Below the pieces are notes generated by a model. The model was not told the origin of the DNA, searched no databases, and was given only the letters and a program-made list of their open reading frames with translations. From Clostridia bacterium (GTDB taxonomy: Bacteria > Bacillota > Clostridia > Saccharofermentanales > Saccharofermentanaceae), in assembly GCA_016287245.1 (NCBI GenBank), contig JAEEWG010000016.1, forward strand, positions 1 through 64,000: a DNA stretch of 64,000 bases, written 5' to 3'. Below, piece after piece: positions 1 through 8,065 of the stretch (position 1 is its first letter; every line of letters begins with the position of its first letter). A program made the position numbers and the translations under genes.

Positions 1-1281
1 TTCCCGGATGCAAATTTCAGAACTTATGTATCTCAGTTCGATAAAGACAACAGCGGCGGATTGAGTACAAGTGAGATCAGTGCAGTAACCGAGATCGACT
101 GCAGTTCCAAATCTATATCTGATCTGAAAGGTATCGAATATTTCACAGCACTTTTAGAGTTAGATTGCTCTTACAACCAACTCACATCGCTTGATGTGCG
201 TAGTAACACACAACTTATTTATTTATGTTGTATCTACAACCAATTGACCATCCTGGACGTGAGCAAGAATACGGCTCTTGGGTACTTGGTCTGTGACAAC
301 AACCAATTGACAACCCTTGATACTAGCAAGAATACGGAACTTGTAGATTTGTTTTGTAGTTTCAACAATCTGACTGCTCTTAATCTAAGCAAAAATACAG
401 AACTTGAGTGGTTGAATTGTGGTTGTAATGAACTGACATATTTGGACGTAAGTAAGAACACGGAACTGTACGGTCTGTATTGCGTGCGGAATCAATTGAC
501 TTCGCTGGATGTGACCAGAAATAAAAGGCTTACTTACTTTACTTGTGAAGGGAATCAGATAAAGAAACTCGATATTCATCTTTGCCCGAATCTTCTTGAA
601 CTAATCACTAAGGAAACAAGGAAGGAACAAAAGACGGATTTCTATGATTCCTACAGTTACGGGTCTTTCCGCGATGGTTATTTAGAATACGATAAAAGTG
701 TTACTCTTATCACAAAAGGTCCTTCTGTAGGAAAAGTGACCGGCCTCAAAGCTGTTTCTGCCGGAGGAAATAAAGTGAAACTGACCTGGAATGCCGTCGA
801 TGGTGCAGAAGGTTATCTGGTATATGCCCAGAAGGATAAGAAGTACGGGTATGTCGGCATGACTACTCAGGGCACGACTTTTACGGATACGAAAGCTCTG
901 GATACAGACTATAACTACTATTGGGTATTTGCTTATGTAAAAGATGTCGACGGCAGCATGGTGGCCGGCGGTTGTGAGAAGTATGTGTATGCCAAAGGCG
1001 TGTGTCTGGCGGTAACGGACCTGAAAGCGTCTTCCGGAGCCGGCTATGTAAAGCTTTCCTGGACAGCCTCCGCCGGAGCGGACGGATACCTTATCTATGG
1101 CATCCGTCCGGGAGCGGCATATGGCTATATCGGCATGACGGCCCAGGGCACGACATTTACAGATACCAAAGCATCGAAAGCGGACTACACATTCTACTGG
1201 GTGTTCCCGTATCACAAGGATGCAAACGGGAACATGATCGTCGGCGGCACCGCCAAGTACACTTACGGAAAAGCAAGGTAG
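1..1281 (+). CDS. Secreted leucine-rich-repeat protein with two Fn3-like modules, 5' end missing
   Basis: The frame is open from base 1, so the gene starts outside the window; 426 residues are visible. It opens with an EF-hand/dockerin-like stretch (FPDANFRTYVSQFDKDNSGG), followed by about seven 21-residue leucine-rich repeats of the form NQLTSLDVSKNTxLxxLxC, then two Fn3-like modules of about 90 residues (around nt 730-995 and 1003-1278). The modules match those in four other proteins of this window (8066, 9692, 55579, 56940). Such proteins are normally exported and act at the cell surface; the signal peptide is not visible here. The TTG at 61 is not the likely start, because the EF-hand-like segment lies in frame upstream of it. 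It ends 15 nt before the convergent ABC permease gene. Ligand and role are unknown. Confidence 0.8.
   Translation, partial: FPDANFRTYVSQFDKDNSGGLSTSEISAVTEIDCSSKSISDLKGIEYFTALLELDCSYNQLTSLDVRSNTQLIYLCCIYNQLTILDVSKNTALGYLVCDNNQLTTLDTSKNTELVDLFCSFNNLTALNLSKNTELEWLNCGCNELTYLDVSKNTELYGLYCVRNQLTSLDVTRNKRLTYFTCEGNQIKKLDIHLCPNLLELITKETRKEQKTDFYDSYSYGSFRDGYLEYDKSVTLITKGPSVGKVTGLKAVSAGGNKVKLTWNAVDGAEGYLVYAQKDKKYGYVGMTTQGTTFTDTKALDTDYNYYWVFAYVKDVDGSMVAGGCEKYVYAKGVCLAVTDLKASSGAGYVKLSWTASAGADGYLIYGIRPGAAYGYIGMTAQGTTFTDTKASKADYTFYWVFPYHKDANGNMIVGGTAKYTYGKAR
151..591 (+). repeat. Leucine-rich repeat array, 21-residue (63-bp) units
   Basis: About seven tandem units with the core LxCxxNQLTxLDVSKNT. The internalin/BspA-type 21-residue period is visible in the translation. 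DNA identity between units is only partial, so the array is not a recent DNA duplication. Confidence 0.8.
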
Positions 1282-1296
1282 CTTGTCTTATTACAA

Positions 1297-3666
1297 CTAC
1301 TCTTCCTTCAGGATACGGACCGGCTCAAGCTTGCTGATGGAACGTGAGTTCAGATAGCTGGTTACAAGTGCGCAGACCAGAATGATCAGGAACGTCAGGA
1401 GAAACCAGATCGGGCTTGTCGTAAAGTTGTTCTGCTTGATGCCGAAGGCACTCAGTCCGATGAGCATGAAATCATTTGAAATCAAGATTTGAATGAGGAA
1501 CCCGAAGAGAACCCCTATGACGATGACCGGAATATTGGTGAGCATAACTCGTCTGATCAGTTCGCCGGAGGTGTAGCCGAGGGCTTTGCTCACACCGATC
1601 TCGGTCCTTTCGCGGATGATCTGTGATCTCGTAAGGAGGATCTCGGTCAGGATCACGACGAAACATGTCATGAAGACGAAGATCACACATATGGCGACCA
1701 TCGCGGAGGTCAGGGAATCGATCGTGGCACCGATGAGGTTCTGGACCAGCATAACGCCGTGGGTCGGATATTTATCTGCCCAATCTTTCGCGAAGGCCTT
1801 TGCCTCGGAGGAATCTTTGAGATAGACGACTACACTGCCATACTTGTAGTCCGGCTTGATTCGTTTGATGCCTTCTTCGGACATGAGGGCCTTTTTTCCC
1901 ATGTTGTTGATCTTCTGGTCGATGCCGGATATGGTGTAGGCGACGGAGTCTTCTCCGTTGCTGCTTTTAATGTTGATGACATCTCCGACTTTGGCATCGA
2001 GTTTTTCTGCCTCGATATAGGTAATGACGACCTCGTTACCGTTTTCCGGAAGGTGTCCTTCCAGAAGATATTCATACTGCAGAAGGGAAAGATCGTTATA
2101 TGTGTCTATTCCAAGGGTGGTCGTCTTGTCACGGCATGTCACTTCGATACTGGCCAAACTGGTCGATGTCATAATGTGTTCGACCCTCGGATCGGATTCA
2201 AGTACAGAAAGGATCTCCTGATCTCCGCCGGTTCCGATCTGCACATCACCTGTTTCGAAACCGACAAGTTTCAGCATAGCAGTTCTGTCCAGGGCGAAAT
2301 TCTGAAGGAGAGAAAAGCCGGTCACCGTGGAGAAGGTAAGAAGGGCGACGATGAGTGCGATAAAGATACTCTTCTTCGGACGTCCGAGGATACTCTTTCC
2401 CGACAGTGCCAGGTCCGTCGGCAGGTGCGTCTTGTCAAAAGAGAAATGATTCTTCTTGAAATTGTGATTGCTGATTCCGGAACGGAGTGAATCCAAAACG
2501 GTGAGCTTCTTGTAACTTCTGGTGGCAAGAAGAGTTCCGAGGAAAACCATGAGCGGGATGCCGATCAAAGTGGAAATAAGAGCGGGGATACAGATCCCGG
2601 AAAAACCGGTAAGCCCCATGAGAGATCCCTGAAGTGTGCTGAGCGGCGGGCTGATCAATATACCGATGATTACGGCAGCGACCGTAGCCACGACGCAGAT
2701 CAGCATCTCCTCGATCACGCAGGAACGGCGGAGTTCTTTGGCGGTATAGCCGTTGGCCTGTAAAATACCGATGTTCTGAATGTTCATCTCGATGAAGCTT
2801 TTGATCGAGAAGTGCATGATGATGAGTGCCAGACCAACCAGCATGATCGTAAAGAGCAAGATAATGGAGGAAGCGGTAGCCGTTACAGCAAAACTGCCGT
2901 ACTCCATGATGTCTCTGGTTACTGTGGTCGGGGCATGCCCCGGGAAGGCATTCTGGACGGACTTGTCGTATTGATCCAGATCGACTCCTTCTTCGACATT
3001 GCAGTATACGAAGGATCCTGTGTATTCAGGTTCCAGAGTGGTAGACAGTGTCGAGAAAACATTCGGGCTTATCAGGCAGTAGTACCCGGAAATATTCATG
3101 GTCGTGGCGAAATAGATGTGCTCCACATAGCCCTTGACCGTAAATGTAAAAGTCATTCCGTTGGCACGTAGCGTCAGGGGATCCCCGACTTTGATCGTGG
3201 GAGAAAGGTGATAAGGGATCACGATCTCATTGTCCTGAAGATTTTGGAATTCTTCGGGATAGGAATTGAGATATGTCCGTACGGAGCTGTCCTGAAGGAA
3301 GAACTGATACGAGGCCGCATCTTCCGCAGATTTATTGCCGTAGTAGTAATCGGCTGCCCATTGTACGATCGGTACGGATTCGCAAAGCGCCGTGCCGGGA
3401 AGCGAAGCGATCGTATCTTTGAAGAATTCCGAGCTGCTCTTACCGGAAGAGGATCCGGCTTCCAGAAGGTTAGACGGCTCAAATGCCGTAAGATCGGAAA
3501 AATGGTATTTGCTGTCGCATTCCTTGATGGTGTTATCGGAGGAAAGCATCAGGGACAGACAGGAAAAGAGAAGACAAGCGGCAAGGAAGATCAGGATAAA
3601 GAGGATCGCGACCTCGCCTTTATGCTTTTTGAGATTGTTTTTTGCAATAAAGAATAAAGAATACAT
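1297..3666 (-). CDS. ABC transporter permease, FtsX/MacB-like
   Basis: A 789-residue membrane protein with an N-terminal membrane segment (about 18-40), a large extracellular region, and two FtsX-type membrane blocks: one around residues 260-385, and one at the C-terminus after a second soluble region. This two-block layout is typical of MacB/LolCE-like and peptide-efflux permeases. It lies 3 nt downstream of its ATPase on the same strand and surely forms one transporter with it. The adjacent two-component system probably controls it. Substrate is unknown; antimicrobial peptide or lipoprotein handling is plausible by family. The ribosome site (GGTGG) is weak, suggesting coupled translation from the ATPase. 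Confidence 0.85.
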   Translation of the reverse strand: MYSLFFIAKNNLKKHKGEVAILFILIFLAACLLFSCLSLMLSSDNTIKECDSKYHFSDLTAFEPSNLLEAGSSSGKSSSEFFKDTIASLPGTALCESVPIVQWAADYYYGNKSAEDAASYQFFLQDSSVRTYLNSYPEEFQNLQDNEIVIPYHLSPTIKVGDPLTLRANGMTFTFTVKGYVEHIYFATTMNISGYYCLISPNVFSTLSTTLEPEYTGSFVYCNVEEGVDLDQYDKSVQNAFPGHAPTTVTRDIMEYGSFAVTATASSIILLFTIMLVGLALIIMHFSIKSFIEMNIQNIGILQANGYTAKELRRSCVIEEMLICVVATVAAVIIGILISPPLSTLQGSLMGLTGFSGICIPALISTLIGIPLMVFLGTLLATRSYKKLTVLDSLRSGISNHNFKKNHFSFDKTHLPTDLALSGKSILGRPKKSIFIALIVALLTFSTVTGFSLLQNFALDRTAMLKLVGFETGDVQIGTGGDQEILSVLESDPRVEHIMTSTSLASIEVTCRDKTTTLGIDTYNDLSLLQYEYLLEGHLPENGNEVVITYIEAEKLDAKVGDVINIKSSNGEDSVAYTISGIDQKINNMGKKALMSEEGIKRIKPDYKYGSVVVYLKDSSEAKAFAKDWADKYPTHGVMLVQNLIGATIDSLTSAMVAICVIFVFMTCFVVILTEILLTRSQIIRERTEIGVSKALGYTSGELIRRVMLTNIPVIVIGVLFGFLIQILISNDFMLIGLSAFGIKQNNFTTSPIWFLLTFLIILVCALVTSYLNSRSISKLEPVRILKEE

Positions 3667-3669
3667 ATC

Positions 3670-4491
3670 TTACCACCCCATATTCGAGAGAAATGTGCGG
3701 ATCTTCTGGTGACGGTCTTTATCCGGACCGGAGTAAGGGTCAAGCTCGATCTCGTCGCAGATCACGCCGTCACGAAGATACAGGATACGGTTGCCACGCT
3801 CGGCGGCAGCCAGGGCATGGGTGACCATAACGATGCTCTGTCCGCGTCCGTTCATCTCAGAGAGGACATCGAGGATCGCATTGGTGTTTTGAGAGTTCAG
3901 GGCACCGGTCGGTTCATCGGCGAAGAGGATCTCCGGATCGTTGATGACGGAGCGGATGAGTGCGACACGCTGCTGCTCACCGCCACTCAACTGACTGGGG
4001 AACTTTCTGAAGGTGTTCTCGTCAAGCCCGACGGAAGAAAGAAGCTTTTTCGATTTTTCTGCCAGGGCTTTTCGGTCCTTATGCTTTAGAAAACCGCTGA
4101 CCATAACGTTGTCCAGAACGCTCATCGTATCGTTTAAGTAGTTCTGCTGGAACACAAATCCGCAGTGCTTTCTGCGGAAAAGCGCCAGCTGGTCGTTGCT
4201 GTATCCGGTGATATCTTCCGTGCCATAGCGCACACTTCCGAGACTCGGACGGTCCATGCCGGATAGAGCATAGAGGAGTGTGGATTTACCGGCGCCGGAG
4301 TCGCCCATGATGACGGTGAAATCTCCTTTGCGGATCTGAAGGTTCAGATTTTTCAGAACATGCTGCTGGATGCTCTCGTTGGAAAAAGTTTTACAGAGAT
4401 CTTTGGCTTCCAGAAGGATCTCTTTGGTATTTAAGATCTGAACATTTTCTTTCTGAAGATCAGTTTCTTTTTTTTCTTTCATAGTCTGCAT
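3670..4491 (-). CDS. ABC transporter ATP-binding protein, MacB/LolD-like
   Basis: A 273-residue ATPase with Walker A GDSGAGKST, Q-loop FVFQQNYLN, signature LSGGEQQR and Walker B ILFADEPTGALNS. The sequence around the signature and Walker B is typical of MacB/LolD-type exporters. About 27 residues precede the ABC domain. The ATG at 4491 has an AAGGAG 9 nt upstream. It is the first gene of the two-gene minus-strand transporter operon and is divergent from the response regulator. A set of 11-bp direct repeats lies in the shared upstream region. Confidence 0.9.
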   Translation of the reverse strand: MQTMKEKKETDLQKENVQILNTKEILLEAKDLCKTFSNESIQQHVLKNLNLQIRKGDFTVIMGDSGAGKSTLLYALSGMDRPSLGSVRYGTEDITGYSNDQLALFRRKHCGFVFQQNYLNDTMSVLDNVMVSGFLKHKDRKALAEKSKKLLSSVGLDENTFRKFPSQLSGGEQQRVALIRSVINDPEILFADEPTGALNSQNTNAILDVLSEMNGRGQSIVMVTHALAAAERGNRILYLRDGVICDEIELDPYSGPDKDRHQKIRTFLSNMGW

Positions 4492-4610
4492 TATTTGAAT
4501 CTCCTTTTACTTTATTCTCTTTTGGTACCGTAGTGATGGGTTTGCGCGTCCGCTTCCCCTCACTTTTGGGATCTTACGATTTTAGTGTACGATTCTTCTT
4601 TCCGGAATGC

Positions 4611-4654
4611 TTTACACAAACCTTATGAGATCCTTAACTGTTTCTTACATGGCT
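4611..4654. promoter_or_regulatory. Tandem 11-bp direct repeats, candidate OmpR-type operator
   Basis: TTTA/CTTA cores start at 4611, 4622, 4633 and 4644, exactly one helical turn (11 bp) apart; a further CTTA at 4657 is off-register. OmpR/PhoB-family regulators bind head-to-tail repeats with this period. The block lies between the ABC operon and the response regulator gene, about 20 bp upstream of a minus-strand TACACT (-10-like, 4584-4589). This is where an activator would sit for the ABC operon. Inference only. Confidence 0.5.
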
Positions 4655-4703
4655 TTCTTAAATGAGGATCCTCCTTCTCTTCGGGAAGCAGAGCTTCATT
4701 CTG

Positions 4704-4712
4704 TGCTATACT
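4704..4712 (+). promoter_or_regulatory. Extended -10 promoter for the two-component operon
   Basis: TGC-TATACT, with no clear -35. Transcription would start near 4719, giving a leader of about 27 nt before the GTG at 4746. Confidence 0.5.
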
Positions 4713-4745
4713 GATGCTAGTTCATCGGAAAAAGGAGCGGCGCCT

Positions 4746-5444
4746 GTGCATTACAATTGTCTGATCATCGACGATGAGATCGATCTTTCCAAGATGACGA
4801 AGGAGTATTTCGAGATGTTCGATGTCTCCTGCGCCTGTGTGGATTCTGCCGAGGAGTGTCTGGATTTTCTTAAAGAGAACACGGCAGATGTTTTCCTTCT
4901 GGATATCAATCTCGGAAACGAAAGCGGGTTTTCCCTCTGTAAGACATTAAGAAACACTTACGATACGCCGATCCTCTTTATCTCTGCCCGCCAGAGCGAT
5001 GACGATGTTCTGGTTGCCCTGAATATCGGCGGCGATGACTATATTAAAAAGCCCTACACCTTAAGTGTGCTTCTTGCCAAGGTGAAGGTGCATCTGAAAC
5101 GTCTTGAGGCGTTGAAGAACCGTCCTTTGGAAAAGCCTGCGGAAGAGAAAGGCCGGGACGGGTTTTCACTTGACGAAGCCACCATGAGCTGTATCCTCGA
5201 CGGCAAGAGCATCCCGCTGAAGGCAAAGGAATTTGCACTTCTGTCGTGCCTTTATACCCATAAGAATACGATCGTGACCAAAGAACAGCTCTTTTTAGAG
5301 GTGTGGGGAGATTCTTTCTATAGTGACGGAACTCTCAATGTACATATCCGCAGGCTTCGTGAGAAGATCGAGAAAGATCCCAATTCGCCACGCTGGATCA
5401 AGACCATCTGGGGCACAGGGTATATGCTGGAGATCCCTTCATGA
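4746..5444 (+). CDS. OmpR-family DNA-binding response regulator
   Basis: A 232-residue protein: receiver domain (about 1-120) with acidic pocket DDE, phospho-acceptor D53 in LLDINLG and the conserved lysine in YIKKPY, then a C-terminal winged helix (about 135-230) ending TIWGTGYML. The GTG at 4746 is chosen because AAGGAG lies 8 nt upstream and the receiver fold begins directly after it; a longer reading from 4662 adds 28 residues that do not belong to the fold. It overlaps the kinase gene by ATGA. It probably binds the 11-bp repeats in its own upstream region and regulates the divergent ABC transporter. Confidence 0.92.
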   Translation: MHYNCLIIDDEIDLSKMTKEYFEMFDVSCACVDSAEECLDFLKENTADVFLLDINLGNESGFSLCKTLRNTYDTPILFISARQSDDDVLVALNIGGDDYIKKPYTLSVLLAKVKVHLKRLEALKNRPLEKPAEEKGRDGFSLDEATMSCILDGKSIPLKAKEFALLSCLYTHKNTIVTKEQLFLEVWGDSFYSDGTLNVHIRRLREKIEKDPNSPRWIKTIWGTGYMLEIPS

Positions 5445-6709
5445 AGATACGCTACCTTGCCATCGTCTATACGCTTCTTCTGCTTCTCAGCGGACTTTTC
5501 CTGTGGAACCGCATCGGAAAAGAGACTGGTTCATCCATCGATATGCTGGAATTAAATACGAAAGTCGGAAAAATCTCGGAGGAGATTCTTGCTCTCGATA
5601 TGACGGCGGAGGAATCTTTTCAATCCGAGGTCGGAAAAATCGAAGAAGAATATGACTGCCGGATCACGTTTCTTTCGGATAAGAATTATGAATCGGTCAA
5701 TAGCCGTTGGATCAGAGATGGCATGTCGGTATTCGATGTCCGGGAAAACGGCGTGATCGTCGGGAAGATCGCTTTTGACACGAGGCCTCCGGAAACGAAA
5801 AACTTAGCGCAGAAACAGAAAACACAGCTTCTTTATTCTTTGGGAGCGGCCTATCTGGCGGGCATGCTTCTGATTCTAGTGATCTGGTACTTTTATATCC
5901 GCCCTTTCAGGCAGCTTTCTTCATTTGCTGCTTCGGTAAGTAAAGGCAATCTGGATGTGCCGCTTCAGATGGACCGCCATAACTACTTCGGTGCGTTTAC
6001 CGAATCCTTTGACCGTATGAGAGAGGAACTGAAGAAAGCCTCTGACCGTGAAAATGCGGCCAACCGAAGCAAGAAGGAACTCGTCGCGGAGCTGTCGCAT
6101 GACATTAAGACGCCGGTGGCAACCATCAAGGCGACCTGCGAGGTCATGGAAGTGAAGTATAAAGATCCGGATATGCTGGAAAAGGTCGATGTGATCAAGT
6201 CGAAGGCATCCTCTGTCGAACAGCTGGTGGATAATCTTTTCAAGGCGACCTTAGAAGAAATGGAAGAACTGAAGGTGGAGCAAAGAGAAGAGAGCTCCCT
6301 CATCATTTCCGACATGCTCAACGATCTGCGCTTCTATGGAGAGGTCAAGGTCCGGGGAGATATCCCGCAGTGCCTGATCATCGCGGATAAACTCCGCCTC
6401 AGTCAGGTCATCGACAACATCGCCGGAAACTCCTTTAAGTATGCAAAAACTCCGCTCGAAGTCGAGTTTTCCTCGGATGAAAAGACCGTGCATGTTCTGT
6501 TTTCCGACAGGGGGCCGGGCGTTCCGGAGGAAGAGATCCCTCTTCTGACCTCGAAGTTTTACCGTGGATCTGTTGCCGCCGGCAAAGAAGGCTCCGGCCT
6601 CGGCCTTTATCTTGCAGCCGTATTTATGGAGCGCATGGGCGGAGGACTTGAGGTACGAAACCGCGAGGGCGGTGGATTTACTGTCGAGATCGTACTGAAG
6701 AAAGTGTAA
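5441..6709 (+). CDS. Sensor histidine kinase
   Basis: 422 residues. Membrane segments lie at about 5-22 and 132-153, enclosing an extracellular sensor of about 110 residues. A HAMP-like region (154-205) follows, then the DHp helix with phospho-acceptor H220 in SHDIKTP, and a catalytic domain with N-box IDNIAGNSFKYA, G1 DRGPGVP and G2 GSGLGLYL. Its start overlaps the regulator stop by 4 nt, so the two are translationally coupled. The sizeable extracellular domain argues against a BceS-type kinase, which senses through the transporter. The signal is unknown. Confidence 0.92.
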   Translation: MKIRYLAIVYTLLLLLSGLFLWNRIGKETGSSIDMLELNTKVGKISEEILALDMTAEESFQSEVGKIEEEYDCRITFLSDKNYESVNSRWIRDGMSVFDVRENGVIVGKIAFDTRPPETKNLAQKQKTQLLYSLGAAYLAGMLLILVIWYFYIRPFRQLSSFAASVSKGNLDVPLQMDRHNYFGAFTESFDRMREELKKASDRENAANRSKKELVAELSHDIKTPVATIKATCEVMEVKYKDPDMLEKVDVIKSKASSVEQLVDNLFKATLEEMEELKVEQREESSLIISDMLNDLRFYGEVKVRGDIPQCLIIADKLRLSQVIDNIAGNSFKYAKTPLEVEFSSDEKTVHVLFSDRGPGVPEEEIPLLTSKFYRGSVAAGKEGSGLGLYLAAVFMERMGGGLEVRNREGGGFTVEIVLKKV

Positions 6710-6724
6710 GTGCTCAAAGGACAT

Positions 6725-6862
6725 ATCCTTTTTTGAAATATCTGACTGGTCAATACCGGAAGAAGCGGCAAGCTCTTTTTGCGTAATTCCTGCAATCGCA
6801 CGAGCATATGCGACAGCTCGAGCGGAAGCTTCGCGAACAGAAACTTTCTGATGAATTTTCCT
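6725..6862 (-). pseudogene. Remnant of an Xre/Cro-type helix-turn-helix regulator
   Basis: Read on the minus strand, codons from 6862 give RKIHQKVSVREASARAVAYA, continuing with RAIAGITQKELAASSGIDQS and DISKK. This has the layout of an Xre HTH (hydrophobic helix, TQKELA, G-I-x-Q-S-x-I-S-K). There is no start codon with a ribosome site upstream. The similarity stops after ISKK, next to the end of the histidine kinase gene, where a complete protein would continue with the rest of its DNA-binding domain. It looks like a decayed fragment, possibly of a HigA-like antitoxin or phage regulator. Confidence 0.5.
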
Positions 6863-6870
6863 TCCTGGTC

Positions 6871-6879
6871 TGCTATGAT
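6871..6879 (+). promoter_or_regulatory. Extended -10 promoter before the zinc-ribbon gene
   Basis: TGC-TATGAT with no convincing -35, about 48 nt upstream of the ATG at 6927. Confidence 0.4.
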
Positions 6880-6926
6880 ATGAAAAGACGTAAATAGGTG
6901 TTTATAAGGCAGAAAGTGAGTCAGAT

Positions 6927-7238
6927 ATGATCATTCATTGCGAGTATTGTGGAACAGAGTATAACTCCTTAAAGGGCGCATGCCCGCACTGTGGCGGTTC
7001 GCCGGCAGGAAACAAGGAGATTGAAGATAAGAAGGCACTCGATGCGCAGATCGCGGAAGATGAGCGCAAGGCAAGTGGCGAGCTTTTAAAGCGCCAGGTC
7101 GAAGAATTCGACCGCGAGCATCCGGAGAGGACCCGCACGAATCCGAAGAAGGAAGCAATCATCAAACTGGTCGCGCTTTGCATCGTGATCGTCCTTGTCG
7201 TGGTCGGAATCGCCATTGGAGCCTCTTTGGCGAAATAA
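6927..7238 (+). CDS. Zinc-ribbon protein with C-terminal membrane anchor
   Basis: 103 residues. The N-terminus carries a four-cysteine zinc ribbon (CEYCGTEY...CPHCGG). A charged, probably helical middle (about 33-70) follows, then one C-terminal membrane helix (about 78-100, rich in I/V/L). The protein is likely tail-anchored with the ribbon in the cytoplasm. Only a weak ribosome site is visible. The layout resembles the 29062 gene product, which has an extra C-terminal domain. Function unknown. Confidence 0.65.
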   Translation: MIIHCEYCGTEYNSLKGACPHCGGSPAGNKEIEDKKALDAQIAEDERKASGELLKRQVEEFDREHPERTRTNPKKEAIIKLVALCIVIVLVVVGIAIGASLAK

Positions 7239-7266
7239 GAAGACATGTTTTGAAAGAGAGAAAATA

Positions 7267-7881
7267 ATGGGTATTGAAGATTTCTTAAGTTCGGGCAATC
7301 CGAGACTTGACCAGCAGCTGAAGTTTACCGCAGAGATCGATAAGATGACAGAGATCTATAGAAGAACGATGCTGATCTCGGGAGTCCGTCACGAAAACGA
7401 TGCGGAGCACTCCTGGCATATTGCCGTTATGGCGCTGCTTTTTAAGGAGTACTGCGTTGAAGAGCCGAACGTCGAACGCGCGATCAAGATGCTGGTCGTC
7501 CATGACCTGATCGAGATCTATGCAGGCGATACATTTGCCTACGATATCGAAGGGAATGCGAGCAAGGCCGAGCGCGAAGAGGCGGCCGCAGATAAGCTTT
7601 ATTCCCAGCTCCCGCCGGAGCAGGGAGCCGAGCTTCGTGCCCTCTGGGAAGAATTCGATGCGATGGAGACGACGGATGCCAAATACGCCGCCTGCCTTGA
7701 CCGGACGCAGCCGCTCCTTCACAACACTCTGACTGAGGGTCACACCTGGCGCGATGGCGGAGCCGTCCGATCCCAGGTCGAGGAACGCGCGCGGATCATC
7801 AAGGAATTCATGCCGGAGGTCTATGCCTGGATCATCAAAAACCTCGACAGAGGTGTGGAAAAGGGCTGGCTGAAAGAATAA
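7267..7881 (+). CDS. HD-domain phosphohydrolase, YfbR-like
   Basis: 204 residues with the metal ligands of the HD superfamily: H in RHENDAEHSWH, the HD pair in VVHDLIEIYAGDT, and a later aspartate (CLDRTQP). The arrangement fits the YfbR/COG1896 group, whose members remove 5' phosphate from deoxynucleotides. The ATG at 7267 fits the fold; a longer frame from 7195 overlaps the upstream gene. The ribosome site is weak (GAGAG). It follows the zinc-ribbon gene by 28 nt and may be co-transcribed. Specificity for dNMPs is family inference. Confidence 0.8.
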   Translation: MGIEDFLSSGNPRLDQQLKFTAEIDKMTEIYRRTMLISGVRHENDAEHSWHIAVMALLFKEYCVEEPNVERAIKMLVVHDLIEIYAGDTFAYDIEGNASKAEREEAAADKLYSQLPPEQGAELRALWEEFDAMETTDAKYAACLDRTQPLLHNTLTEGHTWRDGGAVRSQVEERARIIKEFMPEVYAWIIKNLDRGVEKGWLKE

Positions 7882-7886
7882 AAGTC

Positions 7887-7915
7887 TTGCCGTAAGAAAA
7901 AGATGGTTGTACAAT
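7887..7915 (+). promoter_or_regulatory. Promoter for the 8066 gene
   Basis: TTGCCG, 17-nt spacer, TACAAT. The start would be near 7922, leaving an unusually long leader of about 140 nt in which I recognise no riboswitch. Confidence 0.5.
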
Positions 7916-8065
7916 GTCCTCGGGTGTGCATAGCATGCCTTACGGGGATGGAAATTTAGATAGTATAGTTCTTTTCTTTTTGCAAAAGCCCTCCAATTTG
8001 CGAAAAGTAATCAGTTGCATATTCGGAAGTGTGACTTTACTTTACGTGAATTTGGAGGATTATTT

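Noticed and set aside
151..591. CRISPR or DNA satellite suggested by regular 63-bp repetition
   Set aside because: The period is that of a coding leucine-rich repeat; the units differ in DNA and are in frame.
4662..4745. Longer response regulator starting at 4662
   Set aside because: The extra 28 residues overlap the promoter and lie before the ribosome site at 4732-4737; GTG 4746 fits the receiver fold.
7916..8065. c-di-GMP or other riboswitch in the leader of the 8066 gene
   Set aside because: I looked for the GEMM core and other known cores and did not find them.
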